A stretch of 64,000 nt of DNA from Sphingobium sp. Ant17. GTDB taxonomy: Bacteria > Pseudomonadota > Alphaproteobacteria > Sphingomonadales > Sphingomonadaceae. Shown piece by piece: positions 27,524 through 36,756 of the stretch (position 1 is the first letter of the stretch; every line of letters starts with the position of its first letter). Below the pieces are notes generated by a model, which was not told the origin of the DNA, made no database searches, and worked only from the letters and a program-made list of their open reading frames with translations. Where the stretch lies: contig NZ_JEMV01000007.1 in the NCBI RefSeq assembly GCF_000588875.1, positions 46,398 to 110,397 on the forward strand. The letters are read 5' to 3'. Both the position numbers and the translations under genes were made by a program.

Positions 27524-29034
27524 TTAAAGCGTAACGCCGCGCTTCCAGATGGCGATGTCGCGTTCGCCGTTGATTTCGTTGCGGGCGGGTTCGCCCGAGG
27601 CGATCGCGCAGATACGGGTCATCAGTGCATCGGTCGCGGCGTCCATTCCCTCGTCCAGCACGATAGCCGCGTCGAAGTCGATCCAGCCGGGTTTGCGGCG
27701 AGCGAGGTCGTGGTTGGTGGCGAGTTTGAGCGTAGGGATCGGGCTGCCCAGCGGCGTGCCGCGGCCGGTAGAAAAGAGCGTGATGGTTGCACCCGCCGCT
27801 GCCAGCGCCGTGGTGGAGACGGCATCGTTGCCGGGGGCTTCGAGGATCGTCAGGCCGGGGCGGCGCAGGCTTTCGCCATAAGCGAGGACGTCGGTGACGG
27901 GGGCATGGCCGCCCTTCTGCACCGCGCCCAGCGATTTTTCCTCCAGCGTGGTGATGCCGCCCGCGACATTGCCGGGGCTGGGATTTTCGGAGATCGGTTC
28001 GCCATGGTCGATGAAATAGCGCTTGAAGCGATTGACCAGGGCGACCAGCGCATCGAAGATGTCACTATCCCCAGCGCGCTGCATCAACAGCCGTTCGGCA
28101 CCGAAGATTTCGGGAATTTCGGTGAGGATTGCCTGCCCGCCCGCGCCGGTGACGACATCGGCGGCGCGGCCGACCAGGGGATTGGCGGTCAGGCCGGAGA
28201 GGCCATCCGAGCCGCCGCATTTGAGGCCGAGGCGCAGGGCGTCGATGCCGACTTCTTCCCGCTGGTCCTGCGCGGCGGTTTCAACCAGTTCGTCGATGGC
28301 CGTGGCGGCGTCGGCATATTCGTCGGCGCTCAGTTGTGCGCCGACGCTGCGGATGCGGGCGCGGCGGTCGGGCGGGATGCGTTGCAGCAGGGCGGCGAGT
28401 TGGTTCTCTTCACAGCCCAGGCCAATGAGTAGGACGCCGCCTGCATTAGGATTGCAGGCAAGCGCCGCCAGCAAGCGCGCGGTGGCGTCGAGATCATCGC
28501 CCAGTTGCGAACAGCCAAGTGGATGCGGAAAGGCGAGGATGGCATCGACGCGGCCAGCGTGGCGGAGGGCGGCCTGCTGCGCGACGCGATCGGCGGTGCG
28601 GGCGACGCAGCCGACGGTAGGGATGACCCATATTTCATTGCGGGTGCGACCGATCCGTCGGCGCGGCGATAGCCCCGGAAGGTCCAGCGCGAGGTCGGAG
28701 CGGCGGCGACCGAGGGGACCGGGACGAAGGCATAGGGTTCCTCCGCCTTCAGGTTGGTGGCGAGGTTATGGCTATGGACATGATCGCCGGGGGCGATGGC
28801 CTGGGTCGCGGTGCCGATAGGCCAGCCATAGCGCAGCACGGCTTCGCCCGCCACGATGGGGCGAAGCGCGAACTTATGGCCGCGCGGAATTCGTACACCG
28901 ACCCGGACATAGGTTTGATAAATTGACACCGTCTCGCCCGCTTCCAGGTCGCGCAGGGCGATGCCGACGGTGTCAGTTTCCGCGATGCGGATGGCGGCGG
29001 GGAGTTGAATTTCGGGCGGTGCCAATTGGTCCAT
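27524..29034 (-). pseudogene. UxaA-family (altronate/galactarate dehydratase-like) hydrolyase (frameshifted)
   Basis: The N-terminal SAF domain (VGIALRDLEAGETV, RGHKFALRPI, DHVHSHNLAT) is joined by a GYRRADG linker to the large dehydratase domain. Near 28648 the frame breaks: adding one G gives DGSVGTRNEIWVIPTVGCV, the family's canonical DGRxGTRN motif, after which the second frame continues (GLKCGGSDGLSGLTANPLVG) to 27524. Repaired length is about 503 residues, normal for UxaA. Family members dehydrate sugar acids or related hydroxy acids. It is the last gene of a D-amino-acid operon, an unusual place, so its substrate may be a hydroxy amino acid or similar compound. Confidence 0.85.
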
Positions 29035-29104
29035 GGATGGCGGAATAGCAGCTATGATACCGGTGGCACAAGGGCGCTGCCCTGATGTTGGACAGCCCTG
29101 TCCA

Positions 29105-29452
29105 TCAGGCGCGGGCGGCGGTGATGATGATTTCGACCTTATAGCCGGGGTCCGCCAGCTTCGCTTCGCCGGTTGCACGGGTTGGTGCGGCGACGTCCGC
29201 GATCCAGCTGTCCCAGACGGCGTTCATTTCCGCAAAATCGGCCATGTCGGCAAGCCAGATGGTGGCGCGCAGGATATGCGCCTTGTTGCTACCAGCCAGT
29301 GTCAGCAGACGCTCGATCTCGGCGAGGGTTTCCCGGGTCTGGTTGGTGACGCTATCGCCCGGTGTGCCGACCTGCCCCGCGAGATAGACAGTGTCGCCAT
29401 GGATGACCGCTTCGCTCATGCGCGGGCCGGTTTCGATGCGGGTGATGGTCAT
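29105..29452 (-). CDS. RidA-family enamine/imine deaminase
   Basis: A 115-residue protein of the RidA/YjgF family with AGQVGTPGDSVTNQTRETL near residues 25-45 and the active-site arginine region ILRATIWLAD. RidA proteins hydrolyse reactive 2-imino acids to 2-keto acids and ammonia. It follows dadA by 18 bases, and DadA makes exactly such imino acids, so the pairing is functionally coherent. Confidence 0.92.
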   Translation of the reverse strand: MTITRIETGPRMSEAVIHGDTVYLAGQVGTPGDSVTNQTRETLAEIERLLTLAGSNKAHILRATIWLADMADFAEMNAVWDSWIADVAAPTRATGEAKLADPGYKVEIIITAARA

Positions 29453-29470
29453 GAGTCTTCTCCTTGAATG

Positions 29471-30727
29471 TCAGCGGCTGTAGCGGGCAAGGCCCAGATC
29501 CGCAGTTTCGATGGCCGGGGGGCGGCCGCCGATAATGTCGGCGATCACTTGCCCCGATCCGCAGGCCATGGTCCAGCCCAACGTGCCATGGCCGGTGTTG
29601 AGGAAAAGATTCTCGAGCGGCGTCACGCCGATGACGGGCGTGGAATCAGGCGTCATGGGGCGCAGGCCGCTCCAGAAGGTCGCCTGCGACAGGTCGCCTG
29701 CGCCGGGAAAGAGCGTACCAACACTATGGTCGAGCGTGTCGCGCCGCGCTTGGGGCAGATCATTGGTATATCCCGATAGTTCGGCCATGCCGCCGACCCG
29801 GATGCGATCGCCCAGGCGCGTGATCGCAACCTTGTAGCTTTCATCGAGCAGGGTCGAGACCGGGGCGGCGTCTTCCTGGACGATGGGCACGGTGATCGAA
29901 TAGCCCTTTACCGGATAGACGGGCAGACGCAGGCCGAGCGGGGCGAGGAGCAGCGGCGAGAAGCTGCCCATCGCGACCAGATAGGCATCGCCAGTGACGG
30001 GGCCGTCAGTGGTGACGACATGGCTGATCCGTCCAGCTTCGCGCGCCAAACCCTGAATGGTGCGACCCATCAGAAATTCGACGCCGCGTGCGCGGGCCAT
30101 GTCGGCAAGGATGTTGGTGAATTTGAAACAGTCGCCCGTCTCGTCATTGGGCAAACGAAGCCCGCCTGCGATCGGCGATGCGCTGGCGCCGAGGCCCGGT
30201 TCGGCGGCGATGCAGCCAGCGCGGTCGAGGACTTCGAAGGGCACATTGTCGGCGCGCAGCACCTCAATATCCTTGGCGATGCCGTCCAGCTGCTTTTGTT
30301 CGCGGAACAGTTGCAGCGTCCCCTGGGTGCGTTCGTCATAGCGAATGCCGGTCGCTTCGCGCAGCGCGATCAACTGGTCACGGCTATATTCGGCGAGGCG
30401 CACCATGCGCCCTTTGTTGATGCGATAGTCGGCCGCGTTGCAATTGCCGAGCATCGCGATCATCCAGCGGATCATCGCCATGTCGACATTAGGGCGCAGG
30501 ATCAGCGGGGCATGTTGCATGAACAGCCAGCGCAGCGCCTTGGCCGGGATGCCGGGCGCGGCCCAGGGGGAGGCATAGCCGGGCGAGATTTCGCCTGCGT
30601 TGGCGAAGCTGGTTTCTTGCGCGACGCCGGTCTGACGGTCGATGACGACGACCTCATGGCCCGCCTGCGACAGATACCAGGCGGAGGTGACGCCGACGAC
30701 GCCGCCGCCCAGAATTACGATCTTCAT
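29471..30727 (-). CDS. dadA: D-amino acid dehydrogenase, FAD-dependent
   Basis: A 418-residue flavoprotein that oxidises D-amino acids to imino/keto acids and passes electrons to the respiratory chain. The N-terminal dinucleotide motif is [16 protein letters not shown], followed by the DadA-type [22 protein letters not shown] in pieces, and a C-terminal FAD-contact stretch [17 protein letters not shown]. Length equals that of typical DadA. It lies three bases after the alanine racemase stop and before ridA, giving a racemase-dehydrogenase-deaminase operon for D/L-alanine use. Confidence 0.95.
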   Translation of the reverse strand: MKIVILGGGVVGVTSAWYLSQAGHEVVVIDRQTGVAQETSFANAGEISPGYASPWAAPGIPAKALRWLFMQHAPLILRPNVDMAMIRWMIAMLGNCNAADYRINKGRMVRLAEYSRDQLIALREATGIRYDERTQGTLQLFREQKQLDGIAKDIEVLRADNVPFEVLDRAGCIAAEPGLGASASPIAGGLRLPNDETGDCFKFTNILADMARARGVEFLMGRTIQGLAREAGRISHVVTTDGPVTGDAYLVAMGSFSPLLLAPLGLRLPVYPVKGYSITVPIVQEDAAPVSTLLDESYKVAITRLGDRIRVGGMAELSGYTNDLPQARRDTLDHSVGTLFPGAGDLSQATFWSGLRPMTPDSTPVIGVTPLENLFLNTGHGTLGWTMACGSGQVIADIIGGRPPAIETADLGLARYSR

Positions 30728-30730
30728 GGC

Positions 30731-31848
30731 TTATTGCTCCTGAATGGCGGCGGCAGGCGCGGGCAGATAGGTGCGCGCGTAGCGGGGGCCGAGCCGGGTC
30801 AAAATCTCGTAAGAAATCGTTTCTGCCTGCGCGGCGACATCATCGATCGACTGGTGCGGGCCGATGAGTTCGACGGCTGCTGCGGGATAGAGGAGATGGT
30901 CGGGGACGTCGGTGACATCGAGCGCGAGGCTATCCATCGAGACGCGGCCGACGATCGGTGCGCGCACGCCGCCGATATAGGCAAAGCCGCGGTTGCTGAG
31001 GTGGCGCGGCCAGCCATCGGCATAGCCGACCGAGACAGTGGCAAGGCGCGCGGGGCGGTCGAAGCGGTGGGTGAGGCCATAGCCCACCCCTGCCCCGGCT
31101 TCGACGGTGCGCAGTTGGACGATATAAGCGTCGAGCGCGACGACGGCGTGCATCGGGTTGGGCTGGCCATGAGGCGCGCCGCCATAAAGGGCGATTCCGG
31201 CGCGGACGATGTCGCCATGGGCAACGCCCGACGTCATGGCACCGCCTGAATTGTCGATCGAGCGGGGCACGCCGGGGAATTGCCGGGCGATCGCGTCGAA
31301 GGTGGCGCGCTGATGCGGGTTGAAGCTGTCTTCGGGATGATCGGCGCAGGCGAGATGGGTCATGATCAGTCGCAGGTCGATGCCCGCCAGCCGATCCGGC
31401 TGATCGCGCAGGGTTGCGAGTTCGGTGGATGCGAGGCCGAGGCGCGACATGCCGCTGTCGACCTGGATCACCGCCGGGAGCACACGGTTCAGTGTGCGGG
31501 CCGTCGCGGCCCAGCCGTCAATCTGCTCCAGCGAATTGAGGACCGGGAGCGCGTCGATCGCCGCGCAAGCCGCCTCTACGCCGGGTTGCACACCATTGAG
31601 GACATAGAGCGTCGCGTCGGTCGGCAGATGGGGCCGCAAGGCCGTCGCTTCGCAAAGATGGGCGACGAAAAAGTGGCGGCAGCCCGCATCGAGCAGTGCG
31701 CGTGATACTTCGCTGCGCCCAGACCATAGGCGTTCGCCTTGACCACGCCCGCGACACTGGCGGGGGCGACCTGCGCCGCGATCAGCCGGTAGTTGGCGAC
31801 CAGTGCGGCAAGGTCGATGCGCAAATTGCCGGCCATCTGCAAATCCAT
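30731..31848 (-). pseudogene. alanine racemase (frameshifted near its N-terminus)
   Basis: A PLP-dependent racemase. The N-terminus MDLQMAGNLRIDLAALVANYR carries the PLP lysine in GVVKANAYGLGA, then the frame breaks near 31712. One added base in GCAGC-GAAG gives GLGAAEVSRALLDAGC, which continues in the frame ending at 30731 and includes GYADGWPRHLSNRG and the catalytic Tyr region (GAGVGYGLT). Repaired length is about 373 residues. Placement with dadA suggests the catabolic DadX type. The divergent Lrp-type gene at 31973 is the likely regulator. The start could also be the ATG at 31836. Confidence 0.88.
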
Positions 31849-31972
31849 GCCGCTTGCCCTTCACATCCTGCCGCAATGTAGATCACGTTTCTTCAAAATG
31901 GGATGGCCATTGATCGACGATTGTTCCATTTTATGCTGTAAAGTCGCAGAATATTCCAATGGATTCGCATAT

Positions 31973-32437
31973 ATGGCCATTTCCTTCGATACGACTGACC
32001 GCGCCATTCTGCGCCTGCTCAAACTCAACGCGCGCCGCTCCAATGCCGAGATCGCAGCGGAGGTCGGCCTGTCGCCGTCCGCCTGCCATCGGCGCATCCG
32101 GCAATTGGAAGCGCAGGGCGTCATTCGCGGCTATACGATCGTCGCGGGCGGGCGCGATGACAGCCCGTTGGTCAATGTCGTGGTGCAGGTGACGCTCGAC
32201 CGGCAGACCGAGGATTATCTCGCGCGATTCGAACATGCGGTGCGGCAATGCCCGGAAATCCGCGAATGTTTCCTGATGACCGGGGCGGTCGATTATTGGT
32301 TGCGCGTCGAGGCGGACAGTGTGGACGCCTATGAACGCATCCACAGCGAAATATTATCGCGCCTGCCCGGCGTGACGCGGATCAATTCCAACATCGCCAT
32401 GCGCGACACGCTGCGCCCGCGCCGGAGCAAGGGGTAA
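31973..32437 (+). CDS. Lrp/AsnC-family transcriptional regulator
   Basis: A 154-residue regulator: N-terminal helix-turn-helix (SNAEIAAEVGLSPSACHRRI, about residues 22-42) and a C-terminal RAM ligand domain (VVVQVTLDRQTEDYLARF, VDYWLRVEA). The frame is open further upstream, but the ATG at 31973 gives the standard length. It is divergent from the alr-dadA operon with a 124-base gap, the layout of Lrp proteins that respond to alanine and control dadAX. Confidence 0.92.
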   Translation: MAISFDTTDRAILRLLKLNARRSNAEIAAEVGLSPSACHRRIRQLEAQGVIRGYTIVAGGRDDSPLVNVVVQVTLDRQTEDYLARFEHAVRQCPEIRECFLMTGAVDYWLRVEADSVDAYERIHSEILSRLPGVTRINSNIAMRDTLRPRRSKG

Positions 32438-32446
32438 ATGCGCGGG

Positions 32447-34177
32447 TTAGAAAGCGTCGGCCTCCAGCGCCATGAGCGTGTCTTCACCTGCCATGATGCT
32501 GGCGGCCAGAGCGTCGGCCTGGGGCAGCATGCGTTGCGCGAAGAAGGCGGCGACGGATCGCTTGGCCTGGTGGAGCGGTGTGTCGTCCTGCGCGGCGGCA
32601 GCCATGCGGGTCCACATCCAGCCCATGGCGACCAGCGCGAAGAGGCGCAGATAGTCGACCGCGGCCGCGCCCGACGCATCCACCGATGCGCCGCGCAGAG
32701 AGGCGGTGACATCGCGTAATTTGCCAAGCGCCTCGCGGGTGCGGGTTGCGATCGGCAGGTCGGTGGCGTCGAGATCGGCGGCGATCAGGTCGAAAAAGCC
32801 TTCGACCACCGCGCCGCCGGACTGGGGCAGTTTGCGCGCGACCAGATCCATCGCCTGCACGCCGTTGGTGCCTTCGTAAATCTGGGCGATGCGGGCGTCG
32901 CGGACATATTGTTCCATGCCCCATTCGCGGATGTAGCCATGGCCGCCGAACACCTGCTGCGCTTGTACCGCGCTTTCAAAGCCCATGTCGGTGAAGGCCG
33001 CCTTGACCACCGGGGTCAGCAGCGCGACCAGCGCGTCGGCCTTTGCCCGCTCGGCGGCATCGGGATGGGCATGGGCGCGATCAAGCTGGAGCGCGGTCCA
33101 ACCCGCTAGCGCGCGGCCAGCCTCGACAAAGGCGCGGATGGTGAGCAGCATCCGGCGGACATCGGCATGTTCGATGATCGCGACCGGGTTGCGGGTGCCA
33201 TCGGCGCTGCGGCCCTGTAGCCGTTCCTTGGCATAGCTGGCGGCCTGACCATAGGCGGCACCGGCAATGCCCAGTCCCTGGATGCCGACCATCAGCCGTT
33301 CGGCGTTCATCATGGTGAACATGGCGGCGAGGCCGCGATGCGGTTCGCCCACCAGCCAGCCGGTCGCTTCGTCATAATTCATGACGCAGGTGGGTTGGGC
33401 ATGGATGCCCATCTTCTTTTCGAGCGCGCCGACCGACATGCTGTTGCGGATGGTAAATCCGCCATCGGCGTCGGCCAGGAATTTAGGGACGAGGAAGAGG
33501 CTGATCCCCTTCACGCCGGGCGGGGCGTCGGGGAGGCGCGCGAGGACGAGGTGGACAATATTGCCGCCGAAATCATGGTCGCCCGACGATATAAAGATTT
33601 TCTGGCCGGTCAGGGCATGGCGGCCATCGCCGAGCGGCACGGCCTTGGTCTTGAGCAAGGCCAGATCGGTGCCCGCGCCGCTTTCGGTCAGCGCCATAGC
33701 GCCGGTCCATTCGCCGCTGACCAGTGGGGCGAGATAGGCGGCTTTCAAGTCTTCGCTGGCATGGGCGATGATCGCTTCGACAGCGCCGCGCGTCAGGCCG
33801 GGGAAGAGGCCAAAGGACAGGTTGGTGGCCGAGAGCATCTCGTCCAGCCAGAGTTGGAGGATGAAGGGCAGCCCCTGCCCGCCATGGTCCGGCGACGCGG
33901 CGAGCGCGGGCCAGCCGGCGGCCACGAACTCACGATAGGCGTCGGCAAAGCCGGGCGGCGTGATGACGGCGCCCTCGACAAGGCGGCTGCCCAATTCGTC
34001 GCCTTCGCGGTTGAGGGGTTGGAGCCGGTCGGCGCATAGGCGCCCCGCCTCTTCCAGCACGGCGACAGCGAGATCGGTGTCCACATCCTTGCCGACGTCG
34101 GCCATCGCTTCATCGAAGCGCAGGATATGCGTCAGCAGGAAGCGATAATCGTCGATCGGTGGGACGTAGCTGTACAT
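32447..34177 (-). CDS. acyl-CoA dehydrogenase, large (about 580-residue) type
   Basis: A 576-residue FAD enzyme. The N-terminal helical domain, the middle beta domain (MALTESGAGTDLALLKT) and the C-terminal helical domain are present, with the catalytic Glu in QIYEGTNGVQA and GGHGYIREWGMEQYVRD before it. The extra C-terminal 100 residues are typical of the DmdC-like subgroup used for acyl-CoAs other than ordinary fatty acids. It converges on the Lrp gene (nine-base gap) and stands alone. Substrate unknown. Confidence 0.92.
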   Translation of the reverse strand: MYSYVPPIDDYRFLLTHILRFDEAMADVGKDVDTDLAVAVLEEAGRLCADRLQPLNREGDELGSRLVEGAVITPPGFADAYREFVAAGWPALAASPDHGGQGLPFILQLWLDEMLSATNLSFGLFPGLTRGAVEAIIAHASEDLKAAYLAPLVSGEWTGAMALTESGAGTDLALLKTKAVPLGDGRHALTGQKIFISSGDHDFGGNIVHLVLARLPDAPPGVKGISLFLVPKFLADADGGFTIRNSMSVGALEKKMGIHAQPTCVMNYDEATGWLVGEPHRGLAAMFTMMNAERLMVGIQGLGIAGAAYGQAASYAKERLQGRSADGTRNPVAIIEHADVRRMLLTIRAFVEAGRALAGWTALQLDRAHAHPDAAERAKADALVALLTPVVKAAFTDMGFESAVQAQQVFGGHGYIREWGMEQYVRDARIAQIYEGTNGVQAMDLVARKLPQSGGAVVEGFFDLIAADLDATDLPIATRTREALGKLRDVTASLRGASVDASGAAAVDYLRLFALVAMGWMWTRMAAAAQDDTPLHQAKRSVAAFFAQRMLPQADALAASIMAGEDTLMALEADAF

Positions 34178-34276
34178 CGGGCCTCTCCTATTGGCGCAGT
34201 CGAGGACTATACCAAACGCCTGTTACAGTCAATCGTCGGTAGGCGAGACCGCTTTCGGCGCGGTCCCTTTAGCGGA

Positions 34277-35409
34277 TCATCGCATCAATCCGGCCTTGCG
34301 CAGGGCGTCCTCAATGACGGCGGCGACGCCCGTGGCTTTATGCGGTGCCTTGGGAATCGGCTTCTTGGCCTGCGTGGGTTGCGGAGCGGTGTTGAGCGGC
34401 CGGGGGCGCTCGCTCTGCGTTGCCGAGGCTGGGCGTGTTTTGGCCTTGGTCATCAGCCCCCAGGCTTTTGCGATCTGTCCGGTCGAGGAGATGCCCGCTT
34501 CCAGCATATAGGGGGCGGCGCTGCCATGCCCGTCCGGCCCAACCGTGTTCAGCGGCGTTCCATGGCCCATGCCGACGATTTCATAAGCTTCGATTACCGC
34601 CCGGCCCATTTTGTCGTGCCAAGTGCGGCGGGGGCTGCCGTCGACGATCGCCTGCTCGGTCGGGATGTCTCCCACGCCATGCAGCGCCTGCCACTGGGCG
34701 ATGATTCGTTCTGCGTTGGACGGCGCGACGGTCTTGTCGGCGCTTCCCTGCCAGACGGAGATGGTCGGCCATGGCCCCTGATGGCCGGACGCGGCCCGGA
34801 CCAGTTCGGGCAGGCGATCGTCAGAGGGGTAGCCCTCCCCCCGCATGCGGGCAAAGGCGTCATTCACCGAGGTGGCGCAACCGAAGGGGAGGCCAGCGAT
34901 AATCGCGCCGCCCGCGAAGAGTTCGGGATAGCTAGCCAGCATGATCGACGTCATTGCGCCGCCCGCAGACAGGCCAGTCACGAAAATGCGGCTTTGGTCG
35001 ATGTCATGGGTGGACACCATGGTATCGATCATCTGGCGAATCGACAGGCTTCGCCGGAATTGCGCCGGGAATCGACCGGCGAGAACCAGTTGAAGCAGAG
35101 GTTGGGATTGTTGGACCGCTGCTGTTCGGGGAAAAGCAGCGCAAAGCCCTGCTCATCGGCAAGTTGCGACCAGCCCGCGCCATGATCATAGCCCGCCGCA
35201 TTCTGGGTGCAGCCATGGAGGACGACGACCAACGCCGCCCCTTTGGCGAGATTTGCGGGCACATAGATTCTCGCGCGCAAGGCACCTGGATTGCTGCCAA
35301 AAGCCTGAAGATCGTCCAGCCGATCCTGAACCGGATCAGTCATTGCGCCAGGTGCCATCGCGCGGAATTTGGCGAGCTGGGATATGGTCGAACTTAAACG
35401 GGTCATCAT
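34277..35409 (-). pseudogene. PHB-depolymerase-family esterase (frameshifted)
   Basis: An alpha/beta hydrolase of the PHB esterase family. The first part has ALVVVLHGCTQNAAGYDHGAGW and ends at a frame break near 35048. The second has the nucleophile in VTGLSAGGAM, an Asp in VWQGSADKTV and a His in VGMGHGTPL. Adding one C in the CC there gives GEALSIRQMIDTM and joins the halves into about 377 residues. There is no signal peptide, so an intracellular or short-chain esterase is likely. The last 60 residues are rich in Lys, Pro and Ala (AKTRPASATQ, AKKPIPKAPHK), perhaps a polymer- or granule-binding tail. GGAG precedes the ATG at 35409. Confidence 0.85.
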
Positions 35410-35564
35410 TTGGTCTCCGGTGCGGCTTACGCCTTCAATTACGCTATATCGCTCCATCTGCCCAGATTGTTGCTGCGCCGCACAATAGCGTGAGTGCCAT
35501 TATCTACCTATCTATATAGGGTCGTCGGGATAAATTATCTTATTATGATGCATTGCAGCGCATT

Positions 35565-35756
35565 TTAGGCGTCCGGTTCGCTTTCATGTTCAGCCCGTCG
35601 GGCCGCTTCGATCAGGCTCTTGCCCGTTTCGGATGCGGCATAGGCGGTCATGGTCACAGCGACGCCGTTGGGCCCGTCGAGCAGGACCAGCCCGCCCTCC
35701 ACGGTGGCGACACCTGGCCGCGTTTGCGTGCCGACGATGGAAGGGGTGGCGCTCAT
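35565..35756 (-). CDS. 63-residue protein of unknown function
   Basis: A very short reading frame (MSATPSIVGTQTRPGVATVE, then LVLLDGPNGVAVTMTAYAA) whose ATG overlaps the stop of the Crp/Fnr gene by four bases, so it should be translated by coupling. It has no membrane segment or known motif. Codon use matches the neighbours, which supports it being real. Confidence 0.6.
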   Translation of the reverse strand: MSATPSIVGTQTRPGVATVEGGLVLLDGPNGVAVTMTAYAASETGKSLIEAARRAEHESEPDA

Positions 35757-36514
35757 GAGCCATGACTTTCGTTGGAGGATTGGGTCGGATCGGCATCGAT
35801 ATAGAGATAGTCGGGGTCGAACTGTCCGCGCCTGGCAAGCCCCTTGACGTCCAGAATGTCGACGAGCGAAGAGCGAAAAACGCACAAGCCTTCCTCGCGC
35901 AGCTGACGTAGCACACGATTGGCGTGGACATTGGTAATGCCACATATTTCGGCGATGTCGTTCTGAGTCACGCCCAGGGCAAAGCGGCTTCCGTCGCTCA
36001 GGCCCACAGGCAGGAGCCGGGCGTTCGTTTCGCTGAGAAAATGGGCGACGCGGCCGACTGCATCCAACCGACCGAGGCGGAACAGCCAGGCCCGGTGGAT
36101 GGCGGCATCGAGCAGGGTCGAGAACCATAATTTGCGGGTGAGTTCCGGCATGGCCGCGTTGATTCCGTCCAGTTCCCGGTGAGGCACGATCGCGACGGTC
36201 GCGGCGGTCAGCGTCGCGACATCATGATCGAGCGTCTTGAGCGGGTAGGCATGGAGATCGACGAAATCGCCTGGCACTTGCACCGCGACGAGCTGGCGCA
36301 TGCCTTCCCTATCATCGAGATAGCGGCACATGAAGCCGTCGATCAGCAATGTGCTGTGGGACAACGGCTCGCCAGCGCGGACGATGGTAGCGCGCGCATC
36401 AATGGTGCGGACTTCGGATATGGCACCTTCCAATACAGCGCGTTCTTCCGCCCCCAGTTGGACGCCCCGACGCCCTTTCAAAAACCGATCCGTGAACAAG
36501 ATAGTGTCCTTCAC
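35753..36514 (-). CDS. Crp/Fnr-family transcriptional regulator
   Basis: A 253-residue protein with an N-terminal cyclic-nucleotide-binding-type beta-barrel (VRAGEPLSHSTLLIDGFMCRYL, VPGDFVDLHAYPL) and a C-terminal winged helix-turn-helix (LGVTQNDIAEICGITNVHANRVLRQL in pieces, about residues 175-210). No N-terminal cysteine cluster of the Fnr type is seen, so it does not look like an iron-sulfur oxygen sensor. It is divergent from the catalase gene (242-base gap), which makes catalase a possible target. Confidence 0.9.
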   Translation of the reverse strand: MKDTILFTDRFLKGRRGVQLGAEERAVLEGAISEVRTIDARATIVRAGEPLSHSTLLIDGFMCRYLDDREGMRQLVAVQVPGDFVDLHAYPLKTLDHDVATLTAATVAIVPHRELDGINAAMPELTRKLWFSTLLDAAIHRAWLFRLGRLDAVGRVAHFLSETNARLLPVGLSDGSRFALGVTQNDIAEICGITNVHANRVLRQLREEGLCVFRSSLVDILDVKGLARRGQFDPDYLYIDADPTQSSNESHGS

Positions 36515-36756
36515 ATATGATGGCGACCTTTGCCCCGATCACCTTTGACTGCCTAAACGGGCCGATGCGCCAGTATATCCAAGCCATGGCCGCAAAACGT
36601 TATGACGCAGATTAGTATTTGTCAGACAGCCGCAACTTGCAACGGTGCCGAGTGTTTTCCGGACATAGCATTTCTGCAGACCGTCCCTGCGTGCATAGCT
36701 GAGCATGGCATTGTCTCTGTTCGCGTATGCGCGCGCTCTCACAATGAGGATTTCTC

